Shown one piece after another: positions 1 through 8,192 of a DNA stretch of 64,000 nucleotides. The number at the start of each line of letters is the position of its first letter. Positions within the stretch are counted from its first letter, which is position 1. A program made the position numbers and the translations under genes. The notes beneath the pieces are model-generated. The model searched no databases. It had not been told where the DNA came from and saw nothing but the letters and a program-made list of their open reading frames with translations. The DNA comes from VGBV01 sp963813725 (GTDB lineage Bacteria; Actinomycetota; Thermoleophilia; Solirubrobacterales; 70-9). The stretch covers positions 310,001-374,000 of the forward strand of contig CAWFAI010000013.1 of assembly GCA_963813725.1 (NCBI GenBank), given 5' to 3'.

Positions 1-339
1 GCCATCTTCCTTCGACTCTATCGGCGCGGGCTCGTCGACCGACTCCAGGATCCCCAGCAGCTCGGTCACCCGGCAGACCAGCAGGCGTTCCTCGTCGACC
101 TCCACCCAGCTGCCTGCGGAGGCCGGGAAGACGACGTGGTCGCCGGCGCGCACCGGCATCCGCACCCCCGCCGACTCCCACCAGTCGACGCCACTCCCGA
201 CCGCGAGGACGATGCCGTGCTGGGGAGGCTGCTCCTGGGCCCCCTCGGGCACCACCAGGCCGGATTGCCGCATCCGGTCCGGCTCCAGCTCCTTGATCAC
301 GACGTGGTCGAACAGCGGCTTCAGCTGATGGCGCGCCAC
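1..339 (-). CDS. groES: GroES co-chaperonin, 3' end cut by window edge
   Basis: This is the lid of the GroEL chamber (Hsp10). The first residues (ARHQLKPLFDHVVIKELEP) match the conserved start of Hsp10, followed by a mobile-loop segment (SGLVVPEGA) and the beta-barrel motif GDHVVFPASAG. The GTG start at 339 follows the stop of the upstream gene by two bases and has a GGGGAG ribosome-binding site inside the end of that gene. At least 113 codons are visible and no stop is reached, so it already exceeds the usual 95-100 residues; the acidic tail (VDEPAPIESKEDG) is an extension. No groEL is visible, but the gene runs off the window, so the partner could lie beyond it. Confidence 0.85.
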   Translation of the reverse strand, partial: MARHQLKPLFDHVVIKELEPDRMRQSGLVVPEGAQEQPPQHGIVLAVGSGVDWWESAGVRMPVRAGDHVVFPASAGSWVEVDEERLLVCRVTELLGILESVDEPAPIESKEDG

Positions 340-341
340 GC

Positions 342-953
342 TCAGCGCTCCCCGGGACCGGCGGGCGGAGTGGGCATCTGGATCCTCGCCATGGCGCGGA
401 TCATGAAGTAGAACAGGGCAGCGGACCCCGCCAGCAGCAGCAGGGTGCCGAGCGCCTGCGGGATGCTGCCCACGGTCACCAGGCCCAGCGCCGAGCTGAG
501 CATGAACAGGACCAGCAGCATCTGGAAGCCCAGCACCGCCCAGTAGCGCGCCCTCCACAGCCCCCAGGTCATCAGCCACAGCACAGCGGCGAACACCACC
601 AGCGGCAGCGGGCTCGGCTGCTCGCCGCCGACCTCGATCGAGGTGACCAGCGCCAGCACGGCCGAGACGGTGAAGATCACGGCCAGGACGGCCGAGACGA
701 CGGCCGCCACCGTCACGGCGGTGGGCCGCTCCCCCTCGGCCAAGGGCTCCAGCTTCGCCCTCGCCTCGGCGTTGCGCTGCTCGGAGCGCCGGCTCATGCG
801 CTGCTGAAAGCTCTCGGCCGGCGCCTCGGCGGAGCCGCCGTTTGCCCCGGGTGCCTCCTCCGTGGCAGCGGCGGGCGCGGCGACGTCGGCGGCACCAGCG
901 GATCGCCGTTTGCGCTTGCGGCGCTGCTCGCGCTTGCGCTCGCGGCTGCCCAT
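342..953 (-). CDS. Hypothetical four-helix membrane protein
   Basis: This 203-residue protein has a highly basic N-terminus (RERKREQRRKRKRR), an Ala/Glu-rich linker to about residue 75, and then four hydrophobic segments at roughly 80-105, 115-135, 138-160 and 163-187. The layout suggests a cytoplasmic basic tail and a small integral-membrane domain. It lies between thiE and groES on the same strand with almost no spacing, so it is probably co-transcribed with both. I recognise no enzymatic motif and cannot assign a function. Confidence 0.75.
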   Translation of the reverse strand: MGSRERKREQRRKRKRRSAGAADVAAPAAATEEAPGANGGSAEAPAESFQQRMSRRSEQRNAEARAKLEPLAEGERPTAVTVAAVVSAVLAVIFTVSAVLALVTSIEVGGEQPSPLPLVVFAAVLWLMTWGLWRARYWAVLGFQMLLVLFMLSSALGLVTVGSIPQALGTLLLLAGSAALFYFMIRAMARIQMPTPPAGPGER

Positions 954-961
954 TCAGTCGC

Positions 962-1682
962 TCACCGCCCGAGCGGGGCGGGATCGGCCTTTGCGGCCGC
1001 CTCGAGCGGCTCGGCGAGCGCAGCCGCCGCAGCCGCGGGATCGTCGGCGTCGCGGATGGCGCGCACCACGCAGACCCGCCGCGCTCCCGCGGCCACCACA
1101 TCGGCGACGTTGCCGGCGTCGATGCCGCCGATCGCGAACCAGGGCAGCGTCGCCTCCTGCGCCGCGGCCTCGATCAGCTCGAGCCCGGTGGCCGGCCTCC
1201 CGGCTTTAGTCGGCGTCTCCCAGATGGGGCCCACGCTGATGTAGTCCACGGGCTGGTCGTGGGCCGCCTTGACCTGCTCTGCTGGAATGGGTGGAGAGCC
1301 CGATGATCGCCTCCGGCCCGAGGATCCGGCGCGCCTCGGCGGGCGGGATGTCCTCCTGGCCCACGTGGACCCCGTCGGCGTCGAGCTCGCGGGCCAGATG
1401 GGGGTCATCGTTGACGATGAACAGCGAGCTGTAGGTGTCGGCGACACGCCGGAAGGTTGCCCCCGAGCGGTCGAGCAGGACCCTCGGCTGCTCTCGGTCG
1501 CGCAGCTCCACCATCCCGGAGCCGCCCGCCAGGGCGGCACGAATCAGGGGTTCGGGGCCCTCACCGTGGGGCAGCGCGTCGCAGACGAAGTACAGGCGGG
1601 CCCAGCGCAGGCGCTCGCGGCGGAGCGCGCCGATCGCCTCCGGCGGGCCCAGCCTTGTGGGCTTGCTGGCTTGGTCGTTCAC
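962..1682 (-). CDS. thiE: Thiamine-phosphate synthase, frameshifted
   Basis: ThiE joins the pyrimidine (HMP-PP) and thiazole phosphate halves of thiamine. The first part carries ARLYFVCD, GGSGMVELRDRE, LFIVNDDPHLA and DGVHVGQEDIP; the second carries DYISVGPIWETPTKAG and the phosphate-binding FAIGGIDAGNV. These are standard ThiE motifs, but the two parts are in different frames. One extra base near 1281-1287, just after GLSTHS, separates them, and the span of 721 nt equals 240 codons plus one base. Once joined, the length is normal (about 235-240 residues). The start is probably the GTG at 1682; no good ribosome-binding site is visible. It diverges from the TPP-riboswitch-controlled thiO-thiSG unit. 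Confidence 0.8.
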
Positions 1683-1719
1683 CTGAGTGGAGCGTACCGT
1701 CGGCCCCCGGCCGCGGCGC

Positions 1720-1881
1720 AGATGACTGATTCCACGACCACGCACGCCTGAGGAGACGCCTGGCGGGCGCATCCCTTCGTCCTCGGGCTCGCCCTTGGCA
1801 CCACCAAGGGCTTCGCCTGTGTCCTTGGGCTGCTTGGCCAGGCGCCCCCTCAGTCACACGGCGCCGTGAAATCAGTCATCT
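1720..1881. repeat. Long imperfect inverted repeat (single 162-nt hairpin)
   Basis: The outer arms are AGATGACTGATT (1720-1731) and AATCAGTCATCT (1870-1881), exact reverse complements. Pairing resumes inward (for example CGCCTGGC with GCCAGGCG near 1757 and 1836) and ends in a perfect 8-bp stem, GCCCTTGG/CCAAGGGC, with a 5-nt loop at 1799-1803. All arms share one centre near 1801, so the stretch can fold as one long hairpin on either strand. It lies between thiE and the TPP riboswitch. It could be a MITE-like element or a structured RNA. I see no flanking target duplication and no coding sequence. Confidence 0.6.
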
Positions 1882-1898
1882 AGAGCGGAGTACGATGG

Positions 1899-1995
1899 GT
1901 ACCGACAAACGGGAGCCCACCCAGGGCTGAGAGGGCGGCTGGTGCGCCGCCGACCGTAGGAACCTGATCCGGGTAATGCCGGCGCAGGGATGGTT
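1899..1995 (+). promoter_or_regulatory. TPP riboswitch (THI box)
   Basis: The conserved thi-box blocks occur in order: GGGAGCCC, GGGCTGAGAGG, ACCTGATCCGGGTAATGCC and GGCGCAGGGA. The core CTGAGA and the CCTGATCCGGGTAATGCC block match the thiamine pyrophosphate aptamer. The aptamer ends about 25 nt before the thiO start at 2021, a spacing that suits control of translation initiation by masking the GGAAAG ribosome-binding site. A TACGAT hexamer at 1891-1896 could be a -10 box, but it would sit very close to the aptamer. Confidence 0.95.
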
Positions 1996-2020
1996 GGAGC
2001 GCCTCGGCCGCGGAAAGCGG

Positions 2021-3208
2021 ATGACCACGGCCAATCATCAGGACAGCCGATTTGACGCGTTGATCGCCGGCGGCGGCGTGATCGGCCTCGCCTGCGCCTG
2101 GCGCGCTGCCCAGCGCGGGCTCAGCGTCTGCGTGCTTGAGCGCGAGCGCGCGGGCTCGGGCGCGACCGACGTCGCGGCGGGCATGTTGGCGCCCGTCGGC
2201 GAGGCCTCCTGGGGCGAGGAGAGCCTGCTGGCCCTGAACCTCGCCTCGCACGAGCTCTGGCCGGGATTCGCCTCTGAGCTCGGGCGGGAGGCCGGCGCCG
2301 ACCCGGGATACGCCCGCATCGGGGCCCTGCACGTGGCGCTCGACCGCGACGAGACCGAGGACCTGCGGCGCCAGCACGACCTTCATCGCACACACGGCCT
2401 GGAGTCCGAATGGCTCACGCCCAGCGCCTGCCGGCGGCTCGAGCCGGGCCTGGCGCCTTCGGTCGCCGGCGGCGTGTTCGCCCCCCACGAGGGGGCCGCG
2501 GACCCTCGGCGGCTGAGCGCGGCGCTGGTGGCCGCGCTGCGGGCGCGGGGCGAGACGCTGCTGGAGGGAACCGAGGTGGCCGACGCCGAGCTCGGCGACG
2601 AGGTCAGCGTCACCACGACCGATGGCCGCGTGCTGCGCGGCGGCGCGCTCGTGCTGGCCACGGGGTGCGCATCGGGCCAGACCCCCTGGCTGCCCCCAGA
2701 GGCCCGGCCCCCCGTACGCCCGGTCAAGGGCGAGATCCTGACCCTGCGCCAGCGCAGCGACGCTCCCGTCTGCGAGCGAATCGTCGTCGGCGACCGCCTC
2801 TACATGGTCCCGCGCCCCGACGGACGGCTGCTCGTGGGCGCCACGGTCGAGGAGGCGGGCTTCGACACCACCGTCACCGCCGGCGGTGTCCACGAGCTGC
2901 TGCGCGAGGCCTACCGCACGCTGCCCGAGGTCGCCGAGACCGAGCTGGTCGAGATGCGGGCGGGGCTGCGGCCCGGCAGCCCCGACAACGCGCCGCTGAT
3001 CGGCCCGGGCGCGCGGAAGGGCCTGCTGATCGCGACCGGGCACTTCCGCAACGGCGTGCTGCTGGCGCCCGCCACCGCCGATGCGGTCGCCGCGCTCCTG
3101 GCCGGCGAGTCATCGCCGGTGGAGATCTCCCCGTTCGATCCCGGCCGCTTCGGTAAGGGGCGGTCCGGCCGGCGTGTCGGCTCGGTGACCGGATCGGCGG
3201 CGCGATGA
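2021..3208 (+). CDS. thiO: Glycine oxidase for thiazole synthesis
   Basis: ThiO is an FAD enzyme that oxidises glycine to the dehydroglycine used by thiazole synthase. The protein of 395 residues opens with the FAD dinucleotide fold ALIAGGGVIGLACAW and the acidic end of the second strand (VCVLERE). The C-terminal GLRPGSPDNAPLIGP and GHFRNGVLLAPATA segments are typical of the D-amino-acid oxidase/ThiO fold. The ATG at 2021 was chosen because GGAAAG lies just upstream and earlier in-frame starts fall inside the riboswitch. The stop overlaps the start of thiSG (ATGA), so translation is probably coupled. Confidence 0.9.
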   Translation: MTTANHQDSRFDALIAGGGVIGLACAWRAAQRGLSVCVLERERAGSGATDVAAGMLAPVGEASWGEESLLALNLASHELWPGFASELGREAGADPGYARIGALHVALDRDETEDLRRQHDLHRTHGLESEWLTPSACRRLEPGLAPSVAGGVFAPHEGAADPRRLSAALVAALRARGETLLEGTEVADAELGDEVSVTTTDGRVLRGGALVLATGCASGQTPWLPPEARPPVRPVKGEILTLRQRSDAPVCERIVVGDRLYMVPRPDGRLLVGATVEEAGFDTTVTAGGVHELLREAYRTLPEVAETELVEMRAGLRPGSPDNAPLIGPGARKGLLIATGHFRNGVLLAPATADAVAALLAGESSPVEISPFDPGRFGKGRSGRRVGSVTGSAAR

Positions 3209-4189
3209 GGATCGCGCTCAACGGCGAGGACGCGATCGTCCCCGACGGGGCGACGGTGGCGGCTGCGGTCGAGGCGACCGGCATCGAGGACGGCGACGGC
3301 GAGCGGCACGGAATCGCCGTCGCGGTGGACGGCGAGGTGGTGCCGCGCAGCAGCTGGGAGGGGACGACGCTGTCCGAGGGCCAGAACGTCGAGGTCGTGG
3401 CGGCGATCCAGGGCGGCGCCGGCGAGGGGTTCGAGCTGGGTGGGCGCAGCTGGGGCTCGCGGCTGATCGTCGGCACCGGCGGGCTTTCGATCGCTGGAGC
3501 AGATGGAGCAGGCGCTGATCGCCTCCGGAACCGAGATCGTCACCGTCGCGCTGCGCCGGGTCGACCCCGAGAGCGAGGGCTCGTTGCTTGAGGTGATCGA
3601 TCGCCTGGGGCTGTTCGCCCTGCCCAACACCGCCGGTTGCTACACGGCCCGCGACGCGGTCCGGACCGCGCGGCTGGCGCGCGAGGCCTTCGAGACCGAG
3701 TGGGTGAAGCTCGAGGTGATCGGCGACGATCGCACGCTGATGCCCGACGCGGTCGAGCTGGTCGCCGCCGCCGAGACCCTGGTGGGGGAGGGGTTCACGG
3801 TGCTGCCCTACACCAACGACGACCCGATCCTGGCCAAGCGCCTGGAGGACGCCGGCTGTGCCGCGGTGATGCCGCTGGGCTCGCCGATCGGCTCGGGAAT
3901 GGGGATTCGAAACCCCTACAACCTGCAGATCATCACCGAGCGGACCCGTGTGCCCGTCATCCTCGACGCCGGTGTGGGCACGGCCTCCGACGCGGCGCTG
4001 GCGATGGAGCTGGGCTGCGAGGCGGTGCTGCTGGCCAGCTCGGTCTCGCGCGCCGAGGACCCCGCCGGGATGGCCGTCGCCATGCGCCACGCCGTCGAGG
4101 CGGGCCACGCAGCGCGCCTGGCCGGCCGCATCCCCCGCCGCCTGCACGCGGAGGCCTCGACCCCGCTCGAGGGCCGGCCCGAGCTCTAG
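3205..4189 (+). CDS. thiG: ThiS-ThiG fusion: sulfur carrier and thiazole synthase, frameshifted
   Basis: The first 70 or so residues form a ThiS-like ubiquitin fold ending in VVAAIQGG, the Gly-Gly that normally carries the thiocarboxylate. ThiG follows at once (FELGGRSWGSRLIVGTGG, then SLEQMEQALIASG, VTVALRRVD, NTAGCYTARDA, WVKLEVIGD, PLGSPIGSGMGI, DAGVGTASDAA). One extra G in GGCGGGC at 3481-3483 breaks the frame; removing it restores the expected GGFRSLEQ. The total is 985 nt, 328 codons plus one. Such bifunctional fusions are a known arrangement. It completes the riboswitch-controlled thiazole unit with thiO. Confidence 0.88.
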
Positions 4190-4875
4190 GCGGCGCGCGA
4201 GGGCTTCTTCGGCGCAGGCGGCGACTCGCCGGAGCCGCGACCGGGGATCGAGCCGGTGACGCGGTCGAACGCCTCGCCCAACGAGCCGGCGACCCAGCCC
4301 GCGCCGTGCGCCGCGCGCCCGAGCAGCGAGGCATCAAGCGGTGCCGCAGCTCGGTCGGGGTTTCGTCCCAGCTTGATCGCTGTCTCGCGCACGGCCTTTA
4401 CCTCCGGCCGCAGATTCGCCTGCCACTCCCGGCAGAACTCGGCCATCTTCTCGTCGGAGCGGGCCTCGGCGAGCGCCGCGAGGTGCCCCAGCAGCGTCGT
4501 CACGTGCTCGATGTCGAGCACCGCGAGGCGCAAGACCATGCCGGTGTCGACCGAGCGGTCGGTGACAGCGCCACGCACGTCGGCGATTCGCGCGCCGAGG
4601 CCCTGGGCGGCGATCCCACCGTGCAGCCCGTATGCCTCGGTCTTCGGCGCCAGCGCGGCGAGCAGGTCGTGTACGCGCCCGGCGCTGCGCTCCATCGTCT
4701 CGGCCATCTTCGTGCCCTCCAGCGCGTCCACGAGGCGGCCCCAGCGGTTGACCAGCTGGCGGCACGAGACATAGAGCTCGCGATACGCGCGATGCTCGGC
4801 CGGGTGGAGCTGCTGAGGGGTGCTCGCGGCCACGAGCACAGTCTCCTCGAAAACGAGTGGCGCGATCAGTCCCAT
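4186..4875 (-). CDS. Hypothetical helical protein, possibly SOS-linked
   Basis: This 229-residue protein looks all-helical (LIAPLVFEETVLVAA, HRAYRELYVSCRQLVNRWG, DEKMAEFCREWQANLRPEV) with a basic, proline-rich tail. It has no membrane segment or signal peptide and no catalytic motif that I can name. The ATG at 4875 follows a GAGGAC ribosome-binding site; longer reading upstream looks non-coding in this frame. Its stop overlaps the end of thiSG by 4 nt, tail to tail. It is transcribed away from the LexA-type box at 5083-5094, so it may be part of a divergent DNA-damage unit. The function is unknown. Confidence 0.65.
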   Translation of the reverse strand: MGLIAPLVFEETVLVAASTPQQLHPAEHRAYRELYVSCRQLVNRWGRLVDALEGTKMAETMERSAGRVHDLLAALAPKTEAYGLHGGIAAQGLGARIADVRGAVTDRSVDTGMVLRLAVLDIEHVTTLLGHLAALAEARSDEKMAEFCREWQANLRPEVKAVRETAIKLGRNPDRAAAPLDASLLGRAAHGAGWVAGSLGEAFDRVTGSIPGRGSGESPPAPKKPSRAA

Positions 4876-4882
4876 GGCGTCC

Positions 4883-4999
4883 TCAGCCGAGCCGCTTTCT
4901 CGCTGAGCGCAGGTCGTTGACGAGCATCGCGGTCGCGTCGTCGCGCTCGGCGGGGTCCGCTCGCAGGATGGCCGAGGGGTGCAGCGCTGGCCTCGCCAT
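4883..4999 (-). CDS. Possible 38-residue leader ORF (uncertain)
   Basis: A short frame, ATG at 4999 to TGA at 4883, ends 7 nt before the downstream start and encodes a charged helix (AILRADPAERDDATAMLVND) that reads more like real protein than the overlapping frames. A second plausible beginning lies in another frame (MGERVTAQLQLDGEAS), and the two would join with one indel, so this may be the remnant of a slightly longer gene. No clear ribosome-binding site is seen for the ATG. It lies between the SOS-like box and the helical protein. Confidence 0.3.
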   Translation of the reverse strand: MARPALHPSAILRADPAERDDATAMLVNDLRSARKRLG

Positions 5000-5082
5000 C
5001 GAGTTGAAGCTGTGCCGTCACCCTCTCGCCCATACCCGCTTCGCCGCCCCATCATTCGTCGCTGGCCGGGTGGCGCGTATGC

Positions 5083-5094
5083 GAACATACGTTC
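5083..5094. promoter_or_regulatory. LexA-type SOS box GAAC-ATAC-GTTC
   Basis: The perfect dyad GAAC-N4-GTTC, in context GCGAACATACGTTCT, matches the Gram-positive/actinobacterial LexA operator (CGAAC-N4-GTTCG). It ends one base before the ATG of the radical SAM gene and about 84 nt before the possible divergent leader ORF. A repressor bound here would cover the start of the rightward gene and could serve both directions. Confidence 0.7.
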
Positions 5095-5095
5095 T

Positions 5096-6115
5096 ATGCG
5101 TTGGGCAGCTCAGAGCACGGAAAGGGAGGCTGAGCGCACGCTCCCGGGCCTCGAAACCGAGCGTGTACGCACCTTTGACGCCCCCGAGGCGCTCGGCATC
5201 AACTTCCACGAGGTTCGCGCGAAGTCGGCGCTGAACAAGGTGCCCGGCACCTACCTTCCCTTCAACTGGACCGTGAACGCGTTCAGAGGATGCACCCATG
5301 CGTGCACCTTCTGTTTTGCACGCCAGACCCACACCTACCTGGACCTCGACGCCGGCCGCGACTTCGAGCGCGAGATCGTCGTCAAGGTGAACGTTCCGGA
5401 GCTGCTCGCCGCGGAGCTGCGGCGGCCGAGCTGGAAGCGGGAGCTGGTCGCGTTCGGGACCAACACCGATCCCTACCAGTGGGCCGAGGGGCGCTACGAG
5501 CTGATGCCGCCGATGCTCGAGGCGCTTCGCGAGACCGAGACGCCGGCGTCGGTGCTGTCGAAGTCGCCGCTGCCGCTGCGGGACCTGGAGCTCTACCAAC
5601 GGCTGGCGGAGGTGGCAGACGTCAGCGTCAACTTCTCGATCCCGACGATGGAGGAGAAGGCCTGGCGCGAGACCGAGCCGCACACCCCACACCCGCGCAA
5701 GCGGATGGAGGCGGTGCGGAAGTTCAACGAGGCGGGGATCCCGTCAGGGGTGCTGATCGCGCCGCTGATGCCGGGGATCAACGACGACCCCGAGCAGGTC
5801 GAGGAGATCGTCGCCCTGGCCGAGGAGGCGGGGGCGACCTTCGTCAACGGCATCGCCCTGCACCTGCGGCCGGGGGTCCGCGAGGTGTTCATGTCGTGGC
5901 TGTCGGCGGCGCGGCCCGACCTGGTGCCCCGCTACGAGGGGCTCTACGAGCGCGGCGCCTACGCGCCGCCCGCGGAGCGCAAGCGGATATCGAAGCTGAT
6001 CCGCGCCTTCAACCGCTCGGGCGACCGCCGCTTCGGGCGCCGTGACGAGCTGGCGGCGAAGCGCGCCGAGCGCCGCGAGCGGGCCGAGCGGCCCGCCCAA
6101 GGCAGCCTCTTCTAG
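5096..6115 (+). CDS. Rv2578c-like radical SAM protein
   Basis: This 339-residue radical SAM enzyme resembles the spore photoproduct lyase/Rv2578c group. The cluster-binding CTHACTFC (Cys66, Cys70, Cys73; C-x3-C-x2-C) follows NAFRG, and further family segments are AFGTNTDPYQWAEGRY, SVLSKSPLPLRDL, VSVNFSIPT and NGIALHLRPGVREVFMSWL. The start MRWAAQS was chosen because it directly follows the SOS-like box, and upstream in-frame sequence does not look coding. The last five residues, QGSLF, resemble the bacterial beta-clamp-binding peptide QL(S/D)LF. Together these suggest a DNA-damage function at the clamp; the substrate is unknown. There is no clear Shine-Dalgarno. Confidence 0.85.
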   Translation: MRWAAQSTEREAERTLPGLETERVRTFDAPEALGINFHEVRAKSALNKVPGTYLPFNWTVNAFRGCTHACTFCFARQTHTYLDLDAGRDFEREIVVKVNVPELLAAELRRPSWKRELVAFGTNTDPYQWAEGRYELMPPMLEALRETETPASVLSKSPLPLRDLELYQRLAEVADVSVNFSIPTMEEKAWRETEPHTPHPRKRMEAVRKFNEAGIPSGVLIAPLMPGINDDPEQVEEIVALAEEAGATFVNGIALHLRPGVREVFMSWLSAARPDLVPRYEGLYERGAYAPPAERKRISKLIRAFNRSGDRRFGRRDELAAKRAERRERAERPAQGSLF

Positions 6116-6193
6116 CCACGATCGGGTTACCTCGCCGCCGCCCCGGCGCAGGGGCCAGCGCCGCAATTCCCGGAACCCCAGGGGGAATAACCA

Positions 6194-6211
6194 CCTTTCC
6201 AAGTTGAAAGG
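6194..6211. promoter_or_regulatory. Dyad CCTTTC-N6-GAAAGG upstream of sulfate importer
   Basis: Hexameric arms at 6194-6199 and 6206-6211 are perfect reverse complements, extended by partly matching flanks. The stretch to 6280 is unusually AT-rich for this genome and includes GCTACCTTGC at 6222-6231, a -10-like TACCTT seen again before other genes here. The Rrf2-type regulator at the other end of this cluster is the obvious candidate binder, by inference only. Confidence 0.45.
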
Positions 6212-6279
6212 TTGGCAATCTGCTACCTTGCCCGACCGAATTGTCAACTAAACAAATCAGAAAAGGTAGAAACACGCTA

Positions 6280-7328
6280 ATGAACAATGGGAAGAAGCAA
6301 GCGCCTGCAGGCGCACCGGCGCCCGGCTTGGGATCGCGGGGATCGCACTTGCGGCGACGCTCGGGATCGCGGCCTGCGGCGGCGACGATGAGGCAGAGGG
6401 CGGTAGCGGAGGCGGGAGCATCGACCTGGTCGCCTATTCGACTCCGCAGCAGGCTTTCGAGGATGGCCTGATCCCCGCCTTCCAGGACACGGACGGAGGC
6501 AGCGGAGTCGACGTGTCGACCTCGTTCGGCGCCTCCGGCGACCAGCGTCGCGCGATCGAGGCCGGCCAGCCGGCCGACCTCGTCGACTTCTCGCTGGAGC
6601 CGGACATGCTCAGCCTGGTCGACAACAAGCTCGTGGCCGAGGACTGGAACAGCGGTCCCACGAAGGGCATTGTCAGCAGCTCGGTCGTGAGCATCGCGAC
6701 TCGCCCCGGCAACCCCGAGGGCATCGAGAGCTTCGACGACCTGCTCACGAAGGACGTCGAGATCATCACGCCGAACCCCGCCACCTCCGGCGGCGCAAAG
6801 TGGAACATCATGGCCATCTACGGCTCGCAGATCGAGGCCGGGAAGTCCGAGCAGGAGGCTCTCGACGCGGTCGCCACGGTGATCTCGAAGACCTCGGTCC
6901 TCGACGACTCCGCCCGCGACTCGCTGCAGACGTTTGCCAGCGGCAAGGGCGACGTGCTGATCGGCTATGAGAACGAGGCCATCCAGGCGCAGGACGAGGG
7001 GATCGAGCTCGACTACGTGCTCCCCGACTCCACGCTCAAGATCGAGAATCCGGGTGCCGTCACGGAGGACGCCCAGGATCCGGACGCCGCCACGGCGTTC
7101 CTCGATTTCATCATCAGCGACGAGGGCCAGCAGGTCTTCGCCGACTACGGCTACCGCCCGGTGACCGAGTCCGTGCTCGCAGAGAACACGGACAAGTTCC
7201 CGGAGGTGCCCGGCCTGTTCACGATCGCCGACTTCGGCGGTTGGGCCAAGGTCGACGAGGAGTTCTTCAACGACGAGACCGGCAAGGTCACGGAGATCCT
7301 GCGCGAGCAGGGCGCTCCGCTGGAGTAG
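6280..7328 (+). CDS. sbp: Sulfate-binding lipoprotein of ABC importer, frameshifted
   Basis: This is the extracytoplasmic sulfate/thiosulfate receptor. The body contains the Sbp signature NPATSGGAKWN, plus SFGASGDQRRAI near the front and PLE at the end. A lipoprotein signal is readable in the body frame (LGIAGIALAATLGIAAC, Cys codon 6375-6377), but the only good start, ATG 6280 with AAAAGG upstream (MNNGKKQAPAGAPAP), is in another frame. One missing base in the C-run at 6322-6324 would join them; the span of 1049 nt is one short of 350 codons. It is the first gene of sbp-cysT-cysW-cysA. Confidence 0.85.
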
Positions 7329-7346
7329 AGGACCCCGAGCACCGGC

Positions 7347-8192
7347 ATGACGCCACCAGCGGCTGACACAGCGGTTGCATCTCCGCCGAGGGCGGGCTTT
7401 CGAGCCCCCTTCGGCGGAGAGGTGCTCACCCGCGGCGTCGTACTGACGTGGCTCAGCATCATCGTGCTGATCCCGCTGGGCGCCGTCGTCTTTCGCTCCT
7501 TCGACGAGGGAGCCGGAGCCTTCTGGGACGCGATCTCGGCGCCCGAGGCCGTCGCGGCGATCAAGCTGACCCTGATCACCTCGTTGGTGATCACCGTGAT
7601 CAACGCGGTGATGGGGACGATGATCGCCTGGGTGCTGGTGCGGGATGAGTTCCGCGGCAAGCGATTCGTCAACTCGATCATCGACCTGCCGTTCGCGCTG
7701 CCGACGATCGTCGCCGGACTGACGCTGCTGGCCCTCTACGGCCAGGACAGCCCGCTCGGGATCAACATCACCTACACGAAGGTGGCGGTCGGGATGGCGC
7801 TGCTGTTCGTGACACTCCCCTTCGTCGTCCGCGCCGTGCAGCCCGTGCTGCAGGAGCTGGACGAGGAGATGGAGGAGGCGGCCGCCTCCCTGGGATCGGA
7901 GAACTTCCGGATCTTCCGCAGCATCATCCTTCCCAACCTGACGCCGGCGATCATCGCGGGCTGCGCGCTTGCGTTCGCGCGCGCCATCGGGGAGTTCGGG
8001 TCCCTCGTGCTGATCACGGGGAACATCCCCTTCGACACCCAGGTCGCGTCGGTCTACATCTTCGGCCGCATCGAGAGCGACAACACCACGGCGGCTGCGG
8101 CGGTCTCCGTGTTCCTGCTGTTCGTCGCTGTCGCAGTCCTGTTCGCGCTGAACCTGTTCGGACGCTGGAGGAGCCGCCATGAGCGAGGGTAG
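7347..8192 (+). CDS. cysT: Sulfate ABC transporter permease CysT
   Basis: This inner-membrane channel subunit of 281 residues has about six membrane segments (for example GVVLTWLSIIVLIPLGAVV near residue 30). The ATPase-coupling EAA loop reads EEAAASLGSENFRIFRSIILP. The motif AIGEFGSLVLITGN is typical of CysT/CysW permeases. It starts 18 nt after sbp, and its end overlaps cysW by 14 nt. Confidence 0.92.
   Translation: MTPPAADTAVASPPRAGFRAPFGGEVLTRGVVLTWLSIIVLIPLGAVVFRSFDEGAGAFWDAISAPEAVAAIKLTLITSLVITVINAVMGTMIAWVLVRDEFRGKRFVNSIIDLPFALPTIVAGLTLLALYGQDSPLGINITYTKVAVGMALLFVTLPFVVRAVQPVLQELDEEMEEAAASLGSENFRIFRSIILPNLTPAIIAGCALAFARAIGEFGSLVLITGNIPFDTQVASVYIFGRIESDNTTAAAAVSVFLLFVAVAVLFALNLFGRWRSRHERG

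Noticed and set aside
1720..1881. Insertion sequence or transposase remnant
   Set aside because: There is no coding sequence for a transposase and no visible target-site duplication; only the inverted-repeat structure is supported.
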